From positions 57,429 to 121,428 of the forward strand of contig NZ_JBDXXH010000011.1 of assembly GCF_040373385.1 (NCBI RefSeq): 64,000 nucleotides of DNA, in the 5' to 3' direction. This document shows positions 8,951 through 17,760 of the stretch, in pieces. The DNA is from Nitratidesulfovibrio sp. Its GTDB lineage: Bacteria; Desulfobacterota; Desulfovibrionia; Desulfovibrionales; Desulfovibrionaceae. The notes below the pieces were generated by a model. It did not search any database, had not been told where the DNA came from, and saw nothing but the letters and a program-made list of their open reading frames with translations. The number at the start of each line of letters is the position of its first letter. Within the stretch, counting starts at the first letter, position 1. The position numbers were made by a program, and so were the translations under genes.

Positions 8951-10494
8951 CCGCCGCCAACGCCGCCCCCCCTGCCGCAAGGCCCCCGTTCCCCTTCGCG
9001 CGGCAGCTTTCCACCCTGCCCCCGCGCACCCTGCGCGGCAGGGTGGTGCTGGTGCTGGTGTGCGGCATGGTGCTCATCCAGATCGTCAGCATGCTGTACG
9101 TGGTCACGCGCGGGGGACCGTTCGTGTACAGCTCCGTGGCCCGACAGGCTGCCATGCGCCTTGCGGGGCAGGCCCTGCTGCTGGACGCCGCCAAGCCGGA
9201 GGCACGGGCAGACATGATCGCCCAGATGGTGCAGGGCGCCAGCCGCATCGCCCTCACCACCACCGCGCCCGCCTCTCCCATGGACGGCAAGCCCGGTATC
9301 GCCGCCGATGTGTATTCCTCCATCTTCGCGGATCACCTGCGCGGGCTGCTGGCCCCGGACATGCAGCTCGTCTGCCGGGTAGACGGCATTGCCCGCGATG
9401 TGGGACGCCGCCCGCCGCCGCCCCCGGGCCGCACCGACGACGGCCATTACGACATCGGCTACACCGTGGGCGTACGCCTGCGCGACGGCATGTGGGCCGT
9501 ATTCACCCACGTGCTGCCCGAGGGCGATCGGCCATGGATACCCCAGCCCATGCTGTGGGATCTGGGCTGGCGCATCGTGGGCGTGGCCCTGCTGGGCCTG
9601 GTGGTGGTGGGCTGGATGACCCGCCCCCTGCGCATGCTGGCCGACGCCGCCGACGAATTCGGCGCCGGGCTGGTGCGCGCGCCCCTGCCGGAACGCGGCC
9701 CGCTGGAAATCCGCCGCGCGGCGCAGGCCTTCAACCGCATGCAGGACCGCATCCACCAGTTCGTGGACGAGCGGGGGCGGCTGCTGGCCGCCATCTCGCA
9801 TGACCTGCGCACCCCGGTTACCCGCATGCGCCTACGCGCGGACCAGGTGGAGCCGCCGGAACTGCGTGAACGGTTTCTGACCGACCTGGACGAGATACGC
9901 GACCTGCTTGCCACCACCATCGACTTCGTGCGCAGCACCGACAGCCGCGAGGCCACCGCAGTTGTAGACGTGACCGCCCTGCTGGAAAGCCTGGCCGAGG
10001 ACTGCCTTGATCTCCATAACGGACAGGCCGGACAGACCGGACATGTCGGGCAGGCGGGGCTGACGGAACAGGCGGAACAAGTGGGACAGGCGCCCCTGCG
10101 CATCACCCTGCACGGTACCGCCGCAGGGCGCTCCACCCACATCCATGCCCAGCCCCTGGCGCTCAAACGCTGCCTGTCCAACCTGCTGGAAAACGCGGCG
10201 CGCTACGGCGGCGGGCAGGTGGACATCAAGGTGCAGGACTCGGACGACATGCTGGCCGTGGCCATCCGTGACCGGGGGCCCGGCCTGCCGGAACACTTCA
10301 CGGACAAGGTGTTCGAGCCGTTCTTTCGCGTGGAGCATTCGCGCAACCGCCAGACCGGCGGCAGCGGCCTTGGCCTGTCCATCGCCCGCAATATCGCCCG
10401 CCAGCACGGCGGCGACATTACCCTGACCAACCGCGAGGACGGCGGACTGGAAGCACTGCTGCGCCTGCCCCGCACGCGCCGCCAACGCACGTAA
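8947..10494 (+). CDS. EnvZ-like sensor histidine kinase
   Basis: A 515-residue inner-membrane kinase partner of the regulator it overlaps. The first membrane segment is at about 35-57 and the periplasmic domain at about 58-200. The second segment (GWRIVGVALLGLVVVGWM) is followed by HAMP, then HisKA with AAISHDLRTPVTRMR (His about 285). The HATPase_c domain has NLLENAARYGGG, DRGPGLPEHFTDK and GGSGLGLSIARNIA. The SHDLRTPxTRMR box is typical of EnvZ. Between HisKA and HATPase_c there is an insert of Gly/Gln/Thr repeats (GQAGQTGHVGQAG..., bases 10021-10092) coded by a 9-bp-based tandem repeat. It is absent from the family and is probably a flexible, length-variable linker. Confidence 0.92.
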   Translation: MTAANAAPPAARPPFPFARQLSTLPPRTLRGRVVLVLVCGMVLIQIVSMLYVVTRGGPFVYSSVARQAAMRLAGQALLLDAAKPEARADMIAQMVQGASRIALTTTAPASPMDGKPGIAADVYSSIFADHLRGLLAPDMQLVCRVDGIARDVGRRPPPPPGRTDDGHYDIGYTVGVRLRDGMWAVFTHVLPEGDRPWIPQPMLWDLGWRIVGVALLGLVVVGWMTRPLRMLADAADEFGAGLVRAPLPERGPLEIRRAAQAFNRMQDRIHQFVDERGRLLAAISHDLRTPVTRMRLRADQVEPPELRERFLTDLDEIRDLLATTIDFVRSTDSREATAVVDVTALLESLAEDCLDLHNGQAGQTGHVGQAGLTEQAEQVGQAPLRITLHGTAAGRSTHIHAQPLALKRCLSNLLENAARYGGGQVDIKVQDSDDMLAVAIRDRGPGLPEHFTDKVFEPFFRVEHSRNRQTGGSGLGLSIARNIARQHGGDITLTNREDGGLEALLRLPRTRRQRT

Positions 10495-10510
10495 TCCGCC
10501 ACTGCCGGAA

Positions 10511-10544
10511 GGGCGGGACACCCTGCCGTGTCCCGCCCTCTTTC
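10511..10544 (+). terminator. rho-independent terminator after the EnvZ-like kinase
   Basis: A perfect 11-bp stem (GGGCGGGACAC / GTGTCCCGCCC) with a 6-nt loop, followed by TCTTTCC, 16 bp after the kinase stop. The remaining sequence to 10869 has no gene and becomes AT-richer towards the chemoreceptor, as expected for promoter DNA. Confidence 0.8.
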
Positions 10545-10730
10545 CCCGCCAACCCACGCGCCCCGCCGCGCCTTCCGCCGCCCCCCCAGGGGGCGTGCTG
10601 TTTCACGCCCCGCGTCAAGTCGGGCAACCCCTCGAATTCCTGCAATTCCATCCTACCGCACCATGTTCCACGCCTGTCAGGATGCGTTTCTTTTGCCGCA
10701 GTCACTCGGAATCACACATATTTCCGACTA

Positions 10731-10746
10731 AGGCACTCCACATGCA
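10731..10746 (+). promoter_or_regulatory. possible sigma-54 promoter for the chemoreceptor
   Basis: AGGCAC, then five bases, then ATGCA: GG and GC are exactly 10 bp apart (10732-33 and 10744-45), with one mismatch in each consensus block (TGGCAC-N5-TTGCA). It lies about 125 bp upstream of the chemoreceptor start. No activator site was identified, so this is weak. Confidence 0.3.
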
Positions 10747-10869
10747 TTCGTCATTAGAATATGCCGCGCTGCCATCCCACGGAAAATACTATAAAATTCT
10801 GCCTCGCTCGCTAACATCTTCGACATTGCTGCGAAGACACCGAGAGGGCTGCATCATCAGGGAGGCACA

Positions 10870-13200
10870 ATGCGGAACACTACGGGATTTTTCGACAGGC
10901 TGAACACCCGGATAGGCGCACTGGTCGTCGCGCTTTTGGCGATCGGTTTCGGCGGGCTGGGCTGGTACGTGACTTCGGCCACCACGAACCTGGCGCTGCA
11001 TCTGCAGCAGACCAGTTCACAGGGGTTGGTGGACACGGCGCAGGTAGCCGCCGACATCACGCTGGAAAACGAAAGGAAGCTGGCTGTCGCCCTGGCGCGG
11101 CAACGGGCCATCGTTGAAGCGGTCGTGGATGGCAACGACGAGAATGGCGTGGCCCAAGCCCGTTTTCGCGATTACCTGCGCACCTACAAGGAAATCTGGT
11201 CGGCCTACGCCTTTGACAAGCGCGGCGTAGTGGTGGCCGGAGCCAACAACAGCGGTGCCGACGAGCGCGGTCAGGACAAGAGCGGACACGACGTTGTTCG
11301 CCAGGTGCTGAACGGCAGAGAAACGGCCCTGGACAAGACCGTTGCCAAGGGCGACGGCGGCCGGATGATCTTCCGCATGGCCACGGCGCTGCGCGACGCA
11401 TCCGGGGCGCTCATCGGCGGGGTGCAGGTGTCGTTCGACTTCAACGCCTTCACCGAAGCCGCCATCTCGCCCATCAAGGTCGGGCAGACCGGCTACCTGT
11501 ACATTCTGGACACAGACGGCACGTTCATCGCCCACCCTGATCCCGCCACGCTGCTGCAACCGGGCAAGGACCTGCCCTTCGTGCGCGAGATGCTGGCCAA
11601 CCCGCGCGGCACGTTGCAGTACGAATTCAAGGGCGCACGCAAGCTGGCGGCGTACAGCCGCATCGCCCAGACCGGCTGGATCATGGCCAGCACCGTGAAC
11701 GAGGGGGAGTTGCTGGCCGAGGCGCACGCCCTGCGCAACGTGGTGGCGGGCATTGCCGCGCTGGTCTGCGTGGTGCTGGCCGCCGTGGTGGTGCTGATGC
11801 TGCGCAGGCTGGTGATGGTGCCCTTGCAGGCCGTGGGACAATTCACGGCGGACATCGCCGGGGGCAACTTCGGCACCACGCTGGACGGCAACTTTTCCTG
11901 CGAGCTGGCGCAACTTGCCGACAACACCCGCCGCATGAAGGACAGCATCAAGCGCGAACTGGGCTTTGCCCGAGGCGTGCTGGAGGGCATTCCCAGCCCG
12001 TGCGGCATCGTGGCACCCGACTTCACCATGTCCTGGGCCAACCCCCAGGTCTGTGAACTGCTGGGCAGGCCAAAGCCCCCCTCGGACTATTACGGCCTGA
12101 AATCCGGCGAATTCTACTGGTTCGATCCGGACCGGGTGACCCTGTCCGACAGGGCCATAACCGAACGGCGCACCCTGACCGGGCAGAACGTGTGGACCTC
12201 GCAGGACGGAACGCGCACCGTGCACATCGACGTGGTGACCACCCCGTTCTACGACATGGACGGCGAACTGCTGGGCTCCATCTCGTTCTGGAACGACATC
12301 AGCGAGATGGTGGAAAAGCAGCACCAGATCGAGGCCCAGCGCGACCGCATCGCCGAGGCGGCCCGCGCAGCCATGGACGTATCGGCCCGCTTGTCCACGG
12401 CGGCAGAGGAACTGGCATCGCAGATCGAGGAATCCAGCCGGGGCACGGAAAACCAGAAGACCCGCGTTGCCGAATCGGCCACGGCCGTGGAACAGATGAA
12501 CGCCTCCATCCTGGAGGTTGCGCGCAGCGCGGGCAATGCGGCTGAAAATGCGGACCTGGCCCGTTCACGCGCCGAACAGGGCGAAAAGGTGGTGCAGGAC
12601 ACCGTGGGTTCCATCCGCGCCCTGCGCGACCGCATGACGGAAATGGGCGGCAGCCTGCACGAACTGGGCAAGCAGGCCGACGGCATAGGCGCCATCATCG
12701 ACATGATCTCGGACATCGCCGACCAGACCAACCTGCTGGCCCTGAATGCCGCCATCGAGGCGGCGCGTGCCGGTGACGCCGGGCGCGGGTTCGCCGTGGT
12801 GGCCGACGAGGTGCGCAAGCTGGCCGAAAAGACCATGAGCGCCACCAGCGAGGTGGGGCAGGTCATCCGGGCCATCCAGCAGGTGACCCAGAAGAGCGTG
12901 GACCTGATGGGCCTTGCCGGTGCCGACGCCGATACCTCTGCCCAGCGCTCGGCCCAGGCCGGAACCTCGCTGCACGAGATACTGCGCGTTTCGGTGGACA
13001 CGGCGGACATGGTGCGGTCCATCGCATCCGCCGCCGAGGAACAGTCGGCGGCCAGCGAGCAGATCGCCCGCGCCACCGAGGAACTGAACGTCATCTCCGG
13101 CGAGACGGCAGAGGCCATGAACCAGTCGGCCCTGGCCATAGCCGAGGTGGCTCGCATGTCCGAGGAACTGCGTGCCATCATCGAGGGCATGAAGTCGTAG
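10870..13200 (+). CDS. methyl-accepting chemotaxis protein with Cache, HAMP and PAS
   Basis: A 776-residue chemoreceptor with AGGGAGG upstream of its ATG. Order: membrane helix 1 (about 14-34), a periplasmic double-Cache sensor (35-280, with [18 protein letters not shown]), membrane helix 2 (about 290-312), HAMP, a cytoplasmic PAS-like domain (about 370-480), and the methyl-accepting signalling domain. The hairpin tip is [20 protein letters not shown] and is intact. It transmits to CheA/CheW. The C-terminus ends EGMKS without a CheR-tethering pentapeptide, so it is likely methylated with help from other receptors. The Cache ligand is not predictable; a PAS after HAMP adds a possible cytoplasmic redox or energy input. 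It is transcribed alone. Confidence 0.93.
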   Translation: MRNTTGFFDRLNTRIGALVVALLAIGFGGLGWYVTSATTNLALHLQQTSSQGLVDTAQVAADITLENERKLAVALARQRAIVEAVVDGNDENGVAQARFRDYLRTYKEIWSAYAFDKRGVVVAGANNSGADERGQDKSGHDVVRQVLNGRETALDKTVAKGDGGRMIFRMATALRDASGALIGGVQVSFDFNAFTEAAISPIKVGQTGYLYILDTDGTFIAHPDPATLLQPGKDLPFVREMLANPRGTLQYEFKGARKLAAYSRIAQTGWIMASTVNEGELLAEAHALRNVVAGIAALVCVVLAAVVVLMLRRLVMVPLQAVGQFTADIAGGNFGTTLDGNFSCELAQLADNTRRMKDSIKRELGFARGVLEGIPSPCGIVAPDFTMSWANPQVCELLGRPKPPSDYYGLKSGEFYWFDPDRVTLSDRAITERRTLTGQNVWTSQDGTRTVHIDVVTTPFYDMDGELLGSISFWNDISEMVEKQHQIEAQRDRIAEAARAAMDVSARLSTAAEELASQIEESSRGTENQKTRVAESATAVEQMNASILEVARSAGNAAENADLARSRAEQGEKVVQDTVGSIRALRDRMTEMGGSLHELGKQADGIGAIIDMISDIADQTNLLALNAAIEAARAGDAGRGFAVVADEVRKLAEKTMSATSEVGQVIRAIQQVTQKSVDLMGLAGADADTSAQRSAQAGTSLHEILRVSVDTADMVRSIASAAEEQSAASEQIARATEELNVISGETAEAMNQSALAIAEVARMSEELRAIIEGMKS

Positions 13201-13230
13201 GCGGGATGGCGCAAGGAACAGCATGACAAA

Positions 13231-13254
13231 GGCCCCCGGTAACGGGGGCCTTTT
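13231..13254 (+). terminator. terminator after the chemoreceptor
   Basis: An 8-bp stem GGCCCCCG / CGGGGGCC with loop GTAA, then TTTT, 30 bp after the chemoreceptor stop. AAA precedes the stem, so it may also act weakly on the minus strand for hipA, whose stop is about 95 bp away. Confidence 0.8.
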
Positions 13255-13347
13255 GCGTGGCGTCAGGGCATTCCTTCAGGCGCCCGGACACCTGATCGGA
13301 ATGGTGCCGGATGCATGCGCGCCTTGCGGGTTCTGTGGGCCAGGGCA

Positions 13348-14616
13348 TCACTGCCCGGACACCAGGGCAAAGCGCTCTTCCAACCTGGAAATATCCGCCC
13401 CCGACACGCCACATTCCTCGAAATGCCCGCGCCAGCCGCGCATCTCGTGCCGCATCCGCGCCACCACGTCCTCGGCCTCGGCCCGGCGCAGGCCGAACGG
13501 CTCGGGCATGCTCAGCACGTTTTCCACGGAGGCCTCGCGCCCTTTGCTCCCGCAGACCAGTGCCAGCTCTGGCCGGGCAAACCGTATCTGGGCGGGCACC
13601 ACGTCGTAAACCGGGGTCAGGGCAATGCCGTTGCGGCGCACGAAGAACGCGTGGTTTCGCGGATGGTCGTCCACGTTGCGGCACAGCACGTTGAACGCCA
13701 TGCGCCGGAACAGTTCGTGCCCGGCCCGCTCGTCGCCGTGCTGTCGCGCCACCTGGGCAAGGTCCTGATACGACCCCCAGTCGCCATCCTCGCTGATCCT
13801 GCGGTTGAGCGTGAACCCGGAAACGAAGTGCACCGGCTCGCCAGCGTCGTCCCGGTCAAAACGGCGCACCAGCAACACGCCAACGCCATCCGCCTCCACC
13901 ACCCGGGTCTGCGCGGCAGTGATGCCGCACCGCGCGGCCAGGGTCATGGTGGCGTGCTCCACGCGCGGCTCGTCCCATACGTCCCCCCGCTTGGGGAACT
14001 TGGCGATATGATCGACGCCGTTCACGTTCACCAAGGCCTTGGGCCGACCTCCGCCGACGCTCAGGGATGACGCCAGGGCCCGCAGGAACACATCCTCGAG
14101 CAGCGTGCGGCGCAACGCATCCAGGTCCGCATCGTCGTCGATTTCGTCAACCTCGGCCACCACACGGCTCACCCGGCCAAGGTCGCCTTCATGCAGGGAA
14201 AATATCTCGCCCGTGGCCCACGGCGCCATGGACTCGGGCCCGGCAACAGTGCCGCCGAAAGCCAGCGCCCCGATCCGGTTGCGGGAATGCGCAGCGGTGA
14301 GCACCTCCACCTCGGACAAGGTGCCCGCCGGACGACCGGCCAGCAATGCCAACAGCTTGCGCCCCCATTTGTCCGGGGCGGCATCGCGCAGGGCAGGAAA
14401 AATGGCAGCGCCGGGCGGACTTGTGACCGCGTGCCCCATGTACAGAGGCAGGGATACCGGGTCGACAGGGATGGCATCAGGCCGGGCCGCGTAGTTGCGG
14501 CCATAGCCCAGGGTGCACCGCCGCCCCCCGGCGTAGTCCGTGAGCAGGGCGGCGGGCACGTAGCCCTGCCCCTTCAGCCAGACAAAGACATAGATGGGGG
14601 CACCGCTAGAAGTCAT
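13348..14616 (-). CDS. hipA: HipA-family serine/threonine kinase toxin
   Basis: A 422-residue HipA homologue. HipA toxins phosphorylate glutamyl-tRNA synthetase or other targets and arrest growth. Visible family features are the N-terminal subdomain (GAPIYVFVWLKGQGYVPAALL), a Gly-rich ATP loop (SVGGGRPK, near 186-193) and the Lys in HIAKFP. The catalytic-loop segment NVDDHPRNH (near 314-322) corresponds to the DxHxxN motif of E. coli HipA, and YDVVP (near 337) to the metal-binding Asp. All key residues appear present. The start at 14616 lies inside the antitoxin gene (11-bp overlap), so translation is coupled; a longer frame upstream is only antitoxin DNA. The length fits the family (about 420-440). 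Confidence 0.9.
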   Translation of the reverse strand: MTSSGAPIYVFVWLKGQGYVPAALLTDYAGGRRCTLGYGRNYAARPDAIPVDPVSLPLYMGHAVTSPPGAAIFPALRDAAPDKWGRKLLALLAGRPAGTLSEVEVLTAAHSRNRIGALAFGGTVAGPESMAPWATGEIFSLHEGDLGRVSRVVAEVDEIDDDADLDALRRTLLEDVFLRALASSLSVGGGRPKALVNVNGVDHIAKFPKRGDVWDEPRVEHATMTLAARCGITAAQTRVVEADGVGVLLVRRFDRDDAGEPVHFVSGFTLNRRISEDGDWGSYQDLAQVARQHGDERAGHELFRRMAFNVLCRNVDDHPRNHAFFVRRNGIALTPVYDVVPAQIRFARPELALVCGSKGREASVENVLSMPEPFGLRRAEAEDVVARMRHEMRGWRGHFEECGVSGADISRLEERFALVSGQ

Positions 14617-14947
14617 ACATGGTGTCCCGCGCCTCGCGGACGCGTTGCGGCAGTTTTGTTTCCGCCAGGAACTTGCCCTGCTCGTCCCGGTCGGGATCGG
14701 CCACCAGGCGCAGATCACCCTCCAGTTGCAATGCCCACAGCACGCTGGCCAGAATGCCCAGCCCGCCGCCCGGCTCTCCTGCCTCTATGCGCTGGATGGT
14801 CCGCCGCGAGGTATGCGCCAGCCGGGCCAGCCGAAGCTCGCTGAGGCCACGCCGCTTGCGCGCGATCTGGATGTTCCGACCCAATTCCGCGCACAGGGCC
14901 GCCAGTTCCGGCGGCAATGATCTATCCGTTCTCTTTGCCGTGCTCAT
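14606..14947 (-). CDS. hipB: HipB-like XRE antitoxin
   Basis: A 113-residue Cro/C1-type regulator, first gene of hipBA. The HTH lies at about 22-75 (GRNIQIARKRRGLSELRLARLAHTS, then RRTIQRIEAG). The remainder is a short C-terminal arm that would contact HipA. ATG at 14947 is chosen over an upstream GTG at 14965. A -10-like TAATAT ends just 8 bp before this ATG, hinting at a leaderless transcript. A perfect 10-bp inverted repeat brackets the promoter and is the obvious autoregulatory operator. Confidence 0.85.
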   Translation of the reverse strand: MSTAKRTDRSLPPELAALCAELGRNIQIARKRRGLSELRLARLAHTSRRTIQRIEAGEPGGGLGILASVLWALQLEGDLRLVADPDRDEQGKFLAETKLPQRVREARDTMYDF

Positions 14948-14994
14948 GACTAAAATATTACTCACTAACCGGATTAACGCAATCTATTTTAGTC
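14948..14994 (-). promoter_or_regulatory. hipBA promoter and operator
   Basis: GACTAAAATA (14948-14957) and its exact inverse TATTTTAGTC (14985-14994) sit 37 bp centre to centre. Between and overlapping them, on the minus strand, are TTGCGT (14982-14977), a 16-bp spacer and TAATAT (14960-14955). Transcription would start at about the hipB ATG. Binding by HipB is inferred from how hip loci are regulated. Confidence 0.55.
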
Positions 14995-15120
14995 TTTTTA
15001 CCTACAATAACCCAAAGTGGCCCGCGCACGCCCCGAGAAAACAAGGCCATCTCAGGACTCCCGCGCGGCGGGACCTTGGCACGCCGTTCTGAAAAAGGTG
15101 CCGGGCAGAGCAACACGAAA

Positions 15121-15148
15121 AGGGGTTCGTCCTGTCGGACGAACCCCT
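15121..15148. terminator. 12-bp perfect hairpin, possible terminator
   Basis: AGGGGTTCGTCC and its inverse with loop TGTC. AAA precedes it on the plus strand, so on the minus strand the stem is followed by TTTTCG. It may insulate the hipBA promoter from the unit that starts at 15272. No minus-strand gene ends here. Confidence 0.4.
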
Positions 15149-15271
15149 CTATGCTTGCCATGGTCGACGTGGGTCACGAGTGAACCACGAAAGCCCCAAT
15201 TCGAAGCTTTTCCATTCCCCGTTGCCATGGATGTAGTCGACTGATAACGGATTTGCGAAAAAGGGGATCGC

Positions 15272-15979
15272 ATGGAGTGGGTGTTTTTCTGGCTTAGTTG
15301 TGGCGTGGCAGCGGCCTTGGTGGGGGCATCCAAAGGCCGTAGCGGATGCCTATGGTTCATTGGCGGCACACTCCTCGGCCCCATCGGTCTGCTCACAGTT
15401 GGGTTCATGCCGAAGATTGAATCGGAAGCGCCCCCAGTGCCGCCCACGCGCACATGCCCATTCTGCGCTGAAGAGATTCAGCCAGCCGCCATCGTCTGCA
15501 AGCACTGCGGGCGTGATGTCGGTCCAATGGAAGTCGCATCTTTGCAAGATACCGAGCCCGCTGTCCAAAAAATCCATGATTGTCCCGACGCCGAGCAGGC
15601 CGAACCAACTCCGCTAAGGGCAACGAACGACAAAAAAAATGGTATTGTCGGCATCGCTGTTGTCTTGGTCGCTGGATTTACAGCGGCGTTGTGGTTCTCG
15701 CAGCCCAACAAACCAGAGCCGGTAAAAATTGAAGGGATGGAGGGCCAGTACGACTACGTATGGCGCACTAACACAACTCCATATATCGACAGCAAGCTCA
15801 GAGAGTCAGAAATTAAAGACTGTAAAACATACGTATGGCGCCCACATATTCGCGACCAAAACGCCTACCTCGTATACTGCACCCAAGACGAGGCCAAATG
15901 GACGGCATACACGATATGGAACCACATACTGTTTGGCCCCTATACCGCGCGTCCAGAAATCACCCCCCAAAAGAAATGA
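15272..15979 (+). CDS. membrane protein with a zinc ribbon, unknown function
   Basis: A 235-residue protein. A GGGGA site precedes the ATG. Two hydrophobic segments at the N-terminus (about 3-20 and 28-46) are followed by a cytoplasmic-type zinc ribbon, CPFCAEE then VCKHCGRD (about 63-82). A charged linker leads to a third membrane helix (IVGIAVVLVAGFTAALWF, about 125-142) and a C-terminal domain rich in Tyr/Trp/Asn with no motif recognised. Base composition is clearly lower in GC than its surroundings and codon use is less biased, suggesting recent acquisition. It starts a three-gene unit with the lipoprotein and small membrane protein downstream. Confidence 0.75.
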   Translation: MEWVFFWLSCGVAAALVGASKGRSGCLWFIGGTLLGPIGLLTVGFMPKIESEAPPVPPTRTCPFCAEEIQPAAIVCKHCGRDVGPMEVASLQDTEPAVQKIHDCPDAEQAEPTPLRATNDKKNGIVGIAVVLVAGFTAALWFSQPNKPEPVKIEGMEGQYDYVWRTNTTPYIDSKLRESEIKDCKTYVWRPHIRDQNAYLVYCTQDEAKWTAYTIWNHILFGPYTARPEITPQKK

Positions 15980-16066
15980 ATCACGAAAGCCCCTCAACCA
16001 AATGGGCTTCCGTCCCTCGTTGACGGATGCGGCGGGCCAGTAACAGCCTTACTAAAAGGAGGAGGC

Positions 16067-16594
16067 ATGAAAATTCGCCTAGTTTATTCGGCTTTGCTCG
16101 CAACGGTCCTGGCTTTAATCTCGGGCTGTGCGACCCCGCAGCCTCGTGTGGTCTACCTAGCAAACAATTACAACTACTCTGAAACAAAACCGCTGCTGGA
16201 AAAAGGGCCGAATACCATCAAAGGCAGTGCGCTTTGGCGACAGCAAGGCGGAGGGGTCGTGACCTGCGCAGGAAATCCAGTGGCCTTGGTTCCAAAGACT
16301 GCGTATTCTTCGGAACGATTCATTGCTATCTACGGTAATGATATGGCTGGGACCTCTGCCATCGGAAACAAACTCTTATTTTCTCCGGAAAACCTAGAAT
16401 ATCAGCAACACATGCTCAAAACGCAGTGCGACGCCCAAGGGTACTTCACCTTTGAAAACGTGGCGAATGGGGACTTTTTTGTAATGACATCTGTCGTGTG
16501 GTCTGCGGGGACACACAATCCTCAAGGCGGTGCAATCATGAAAACCGTTTCTGTCCGTGGGGGAGAGGTCAAAAATGTCATTCTAGCGCCATAG
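16067..16594 (+). CDS. lipoprotein of unknown function
   Basis: A 175-residue predicted lipoprotein with AAGGAGGAGG upstream. The signal peptide is KIRLVYSALLATVLALISGC, with lipobox ISGC at about residues 18-21. The mature part has a segment that reads like a small beta-sandwich (QCDAQGYFTFENVANGDFFV near 120-140, then GGEVKNVILAP). This resembles carboxypeptidase-regulatory-like folds found in surface lipoproteins, but the match is weak. GC is low relative to the window. It is the second gene of the putative transferred unit. Confidence 0.75.
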   Translation: MKIRLVYSALLATVLALISGCATPQPRVVYLANNYNYSETKPLLEKGPNTIKGSALWRQQGGGVVTCAGNPVALVPKTAYSSERFIAIYGNDMAGTSAIGNKLLFSPENLEYQQHMLKTQCDAQGYFTFENVANGDFFVMTSVVWSAGTHNPQGGAIMKTVSVRGGEVKNVILAP

Positions 16595-16606
16595 GAGGTT
16601 GCCGAT

Positions 16607-16843
16607 ATGCATGCACTGATTCAGGGAGTGCTGGCCCTTTTGACGTTGCTCTCAGCACTTGAAGGATTTCTGACATATTTTCAGGCCACGACGGCATTTC
16701 AACAAATCGCTGGGGCTGTGTGGGTGACAACATTCGCTGTATCGCTCGCCGCAATTGGTATCATCAGCGCCATTCGTCAGCCAAAAACGCACACCGCGCC
16801 CCCTCCCCAGCAGGATCCGCCAGCCACGAGTATCCCATCTTGA
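16607..16843 (+). CDS. small membrane protein
   Basis: A 78-residue protein starting 12 bp after the lipoprotein stop, with AGGAGG upstream. It has two membrane helices (about 5-25 and 33-58) and a Pro/Gln-rich tail. No family is recognised. Tight spacing and a good ribosome site argue that it is real and co-transcribed with the preceding two genes. Confidence 0.65.
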   Translation: MHALIQGVLALLTLLSALEGFLTYFQATTAFQQIAGAVWVTTFAVSLAAIGIISAIRQPKTHTAPPPQQDPPATSIPS

Positions 16844-17269
16844 CATTCAGTCCATTTCACGGCGTATTATCTGTAAATAAACAGCACTCTCTTGCCATTT
16901 GCACACGAGGCAACATTGCCGAATATGCCTCAATCAGTGCCGACACATTGAATCAAGGAATTGCTCTCGCGCAGTCCGTGCTGCCCGAAGAAGAAGCAGA
17001 AAGCCCCTCCGCTGGCAACGAAAGAGGAATCGCCGGGGTATCGGTGACGCTGGTTACCCCTGCCACGAAGCCCTTTCCGTAAAGAATACGGCTGGCTCAA
17101 CGTATACCGTGGAATGCGTTGAACGCCCCGGCGAGAAAACGCGCGCGAAATACTCGGTCAACGTGCGTACAGGCACGGTTACAAAAAACTAGTCCCGCAC
17201 ACCCGCACGCTCTCCCTTCACCTGATTACTGTTGCACCTGTGGGCATTCATGACTATGGGTAGGCTTCA
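16844..17269 (+). other. lower-GC stretch with possible degraded ORF
   Basis: No gene with a convincing start is supported. A frame ending at 17082 (NIAEYASISADTLNQGIALAQ) and another ending at 17192 (GSTYTVECVERPGEKTRAK) both read as protein-like but neither has a ribosome site, and they are in different frames. A frameshifted remnant of a small gene is possible. Confidence 0.3.
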
Positions 17270-17286
17270 CGGAATTCGAATTTCCG
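17270..17286. promoter_or_regulatory. inverted repeat upstream of hicBA
   Basis: CGGAA, seven bases (TTCGAAT), TTCCG, ending 54 bp before the HicB start. It is symmetrical and placed like an antitoxin operator. Binding is inferred only. Confidence 0.35.
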
Positions 17287-17340
17287 GGCATGTGGCCCGA
17301 GAAACTTGCCGCAGCCCACCCCGACAGGGAGAGAACACGC

Positions 17341-17568
17341 ATGAACTTCACCATTGAAGTCGAACGGGAAGAAGACGGGCGCTGGCTGGCCGAAGTCATG
17401 GAACTTCCCGGCGTGATGGCCTACGCCCCGTCGGCGGAGATGGCGACCACCAAAGCCAAGGCCCTTGCCCTGCGTGTCATTGCAGACCGACTGGAACACG
17501 GCGATTCTGTGCCCGGGATCGAGCAGATCACCTTCGCCACCAGCAATGAGCCATTGGCCCTCCGTTAA
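17341..17568 (+). CDS. hicB: HicB-type antitoxin, short form
   Basis: A 75-residue protein with the HicB partial RNase-H-like fold. The pattern EREEDGRWLAEVMELPGVMAYAPS matches the family's D-G-x-W-x-A-x-V-x-x-L-P-G-V core, followed by an amphipathic helix (AEMATTKAKALALRVIADRLEHG). GGGAGAG lies upstream of the ATG. Full HicB antitoxins often carry a C-terminal HTH or RHH DNA-binding domain; this one stops before it. An XRE protein is encoded separately two genes downstream and may supply DNA binding. It overlaps the toxin gene by 23 bp. Confidence 0.82.
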   Translation: MNFTIEVEREEDGRWLAEVMELPGVMAYAPSAEMATTKAKALALRVIADRLEHGDSVPGIEQITFATSNEPLALR

Positions 17569-17758
17569 GGCCCGCAGACTGCTGGCCGCGTTGCTGCGCA
17601 TCGGCTGGCAGGAAAAGCGTCGCGCCGGTTCCCACCGTACCCTTGAACGCTCCGGCTGGCCTGACTACGTGTTCTCCTTCCATGACCAGGAAGAAATCGG
17701 CCCCCGCATGCTGGCCCGCATTGCCCGCCACACCGGCCTGACGCCGGAGGACCTGTAG
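17546..17758 (+). CDS. hicA: HicA-type mRNA interferase toxin
   Basis: A 70-residue double-stranded-RNA-binding-fold toxin that would cleave mRNA. It begins with the family helix (VKARRLLAALLRIGWQEKR) and has the catalytic His in RRAGSHRTLERSG (His30), then a strand (DYVFSFHD) and a C-terminal helix ending RHTGLTPEDL, typical of HicA. The start inside hicB indicates translational coupling. Gene order is antitoxin first here, the reverse of many hicAB loci. Confidence 0.82.
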   Translation: MSHWPSVKARRLLAALLRIGWQEKRRAGSHRTLERSGWPDYVFSFHDQEEIGPRMLARIARHTGLTPEDL

Positions 17759-17760
17759 CC

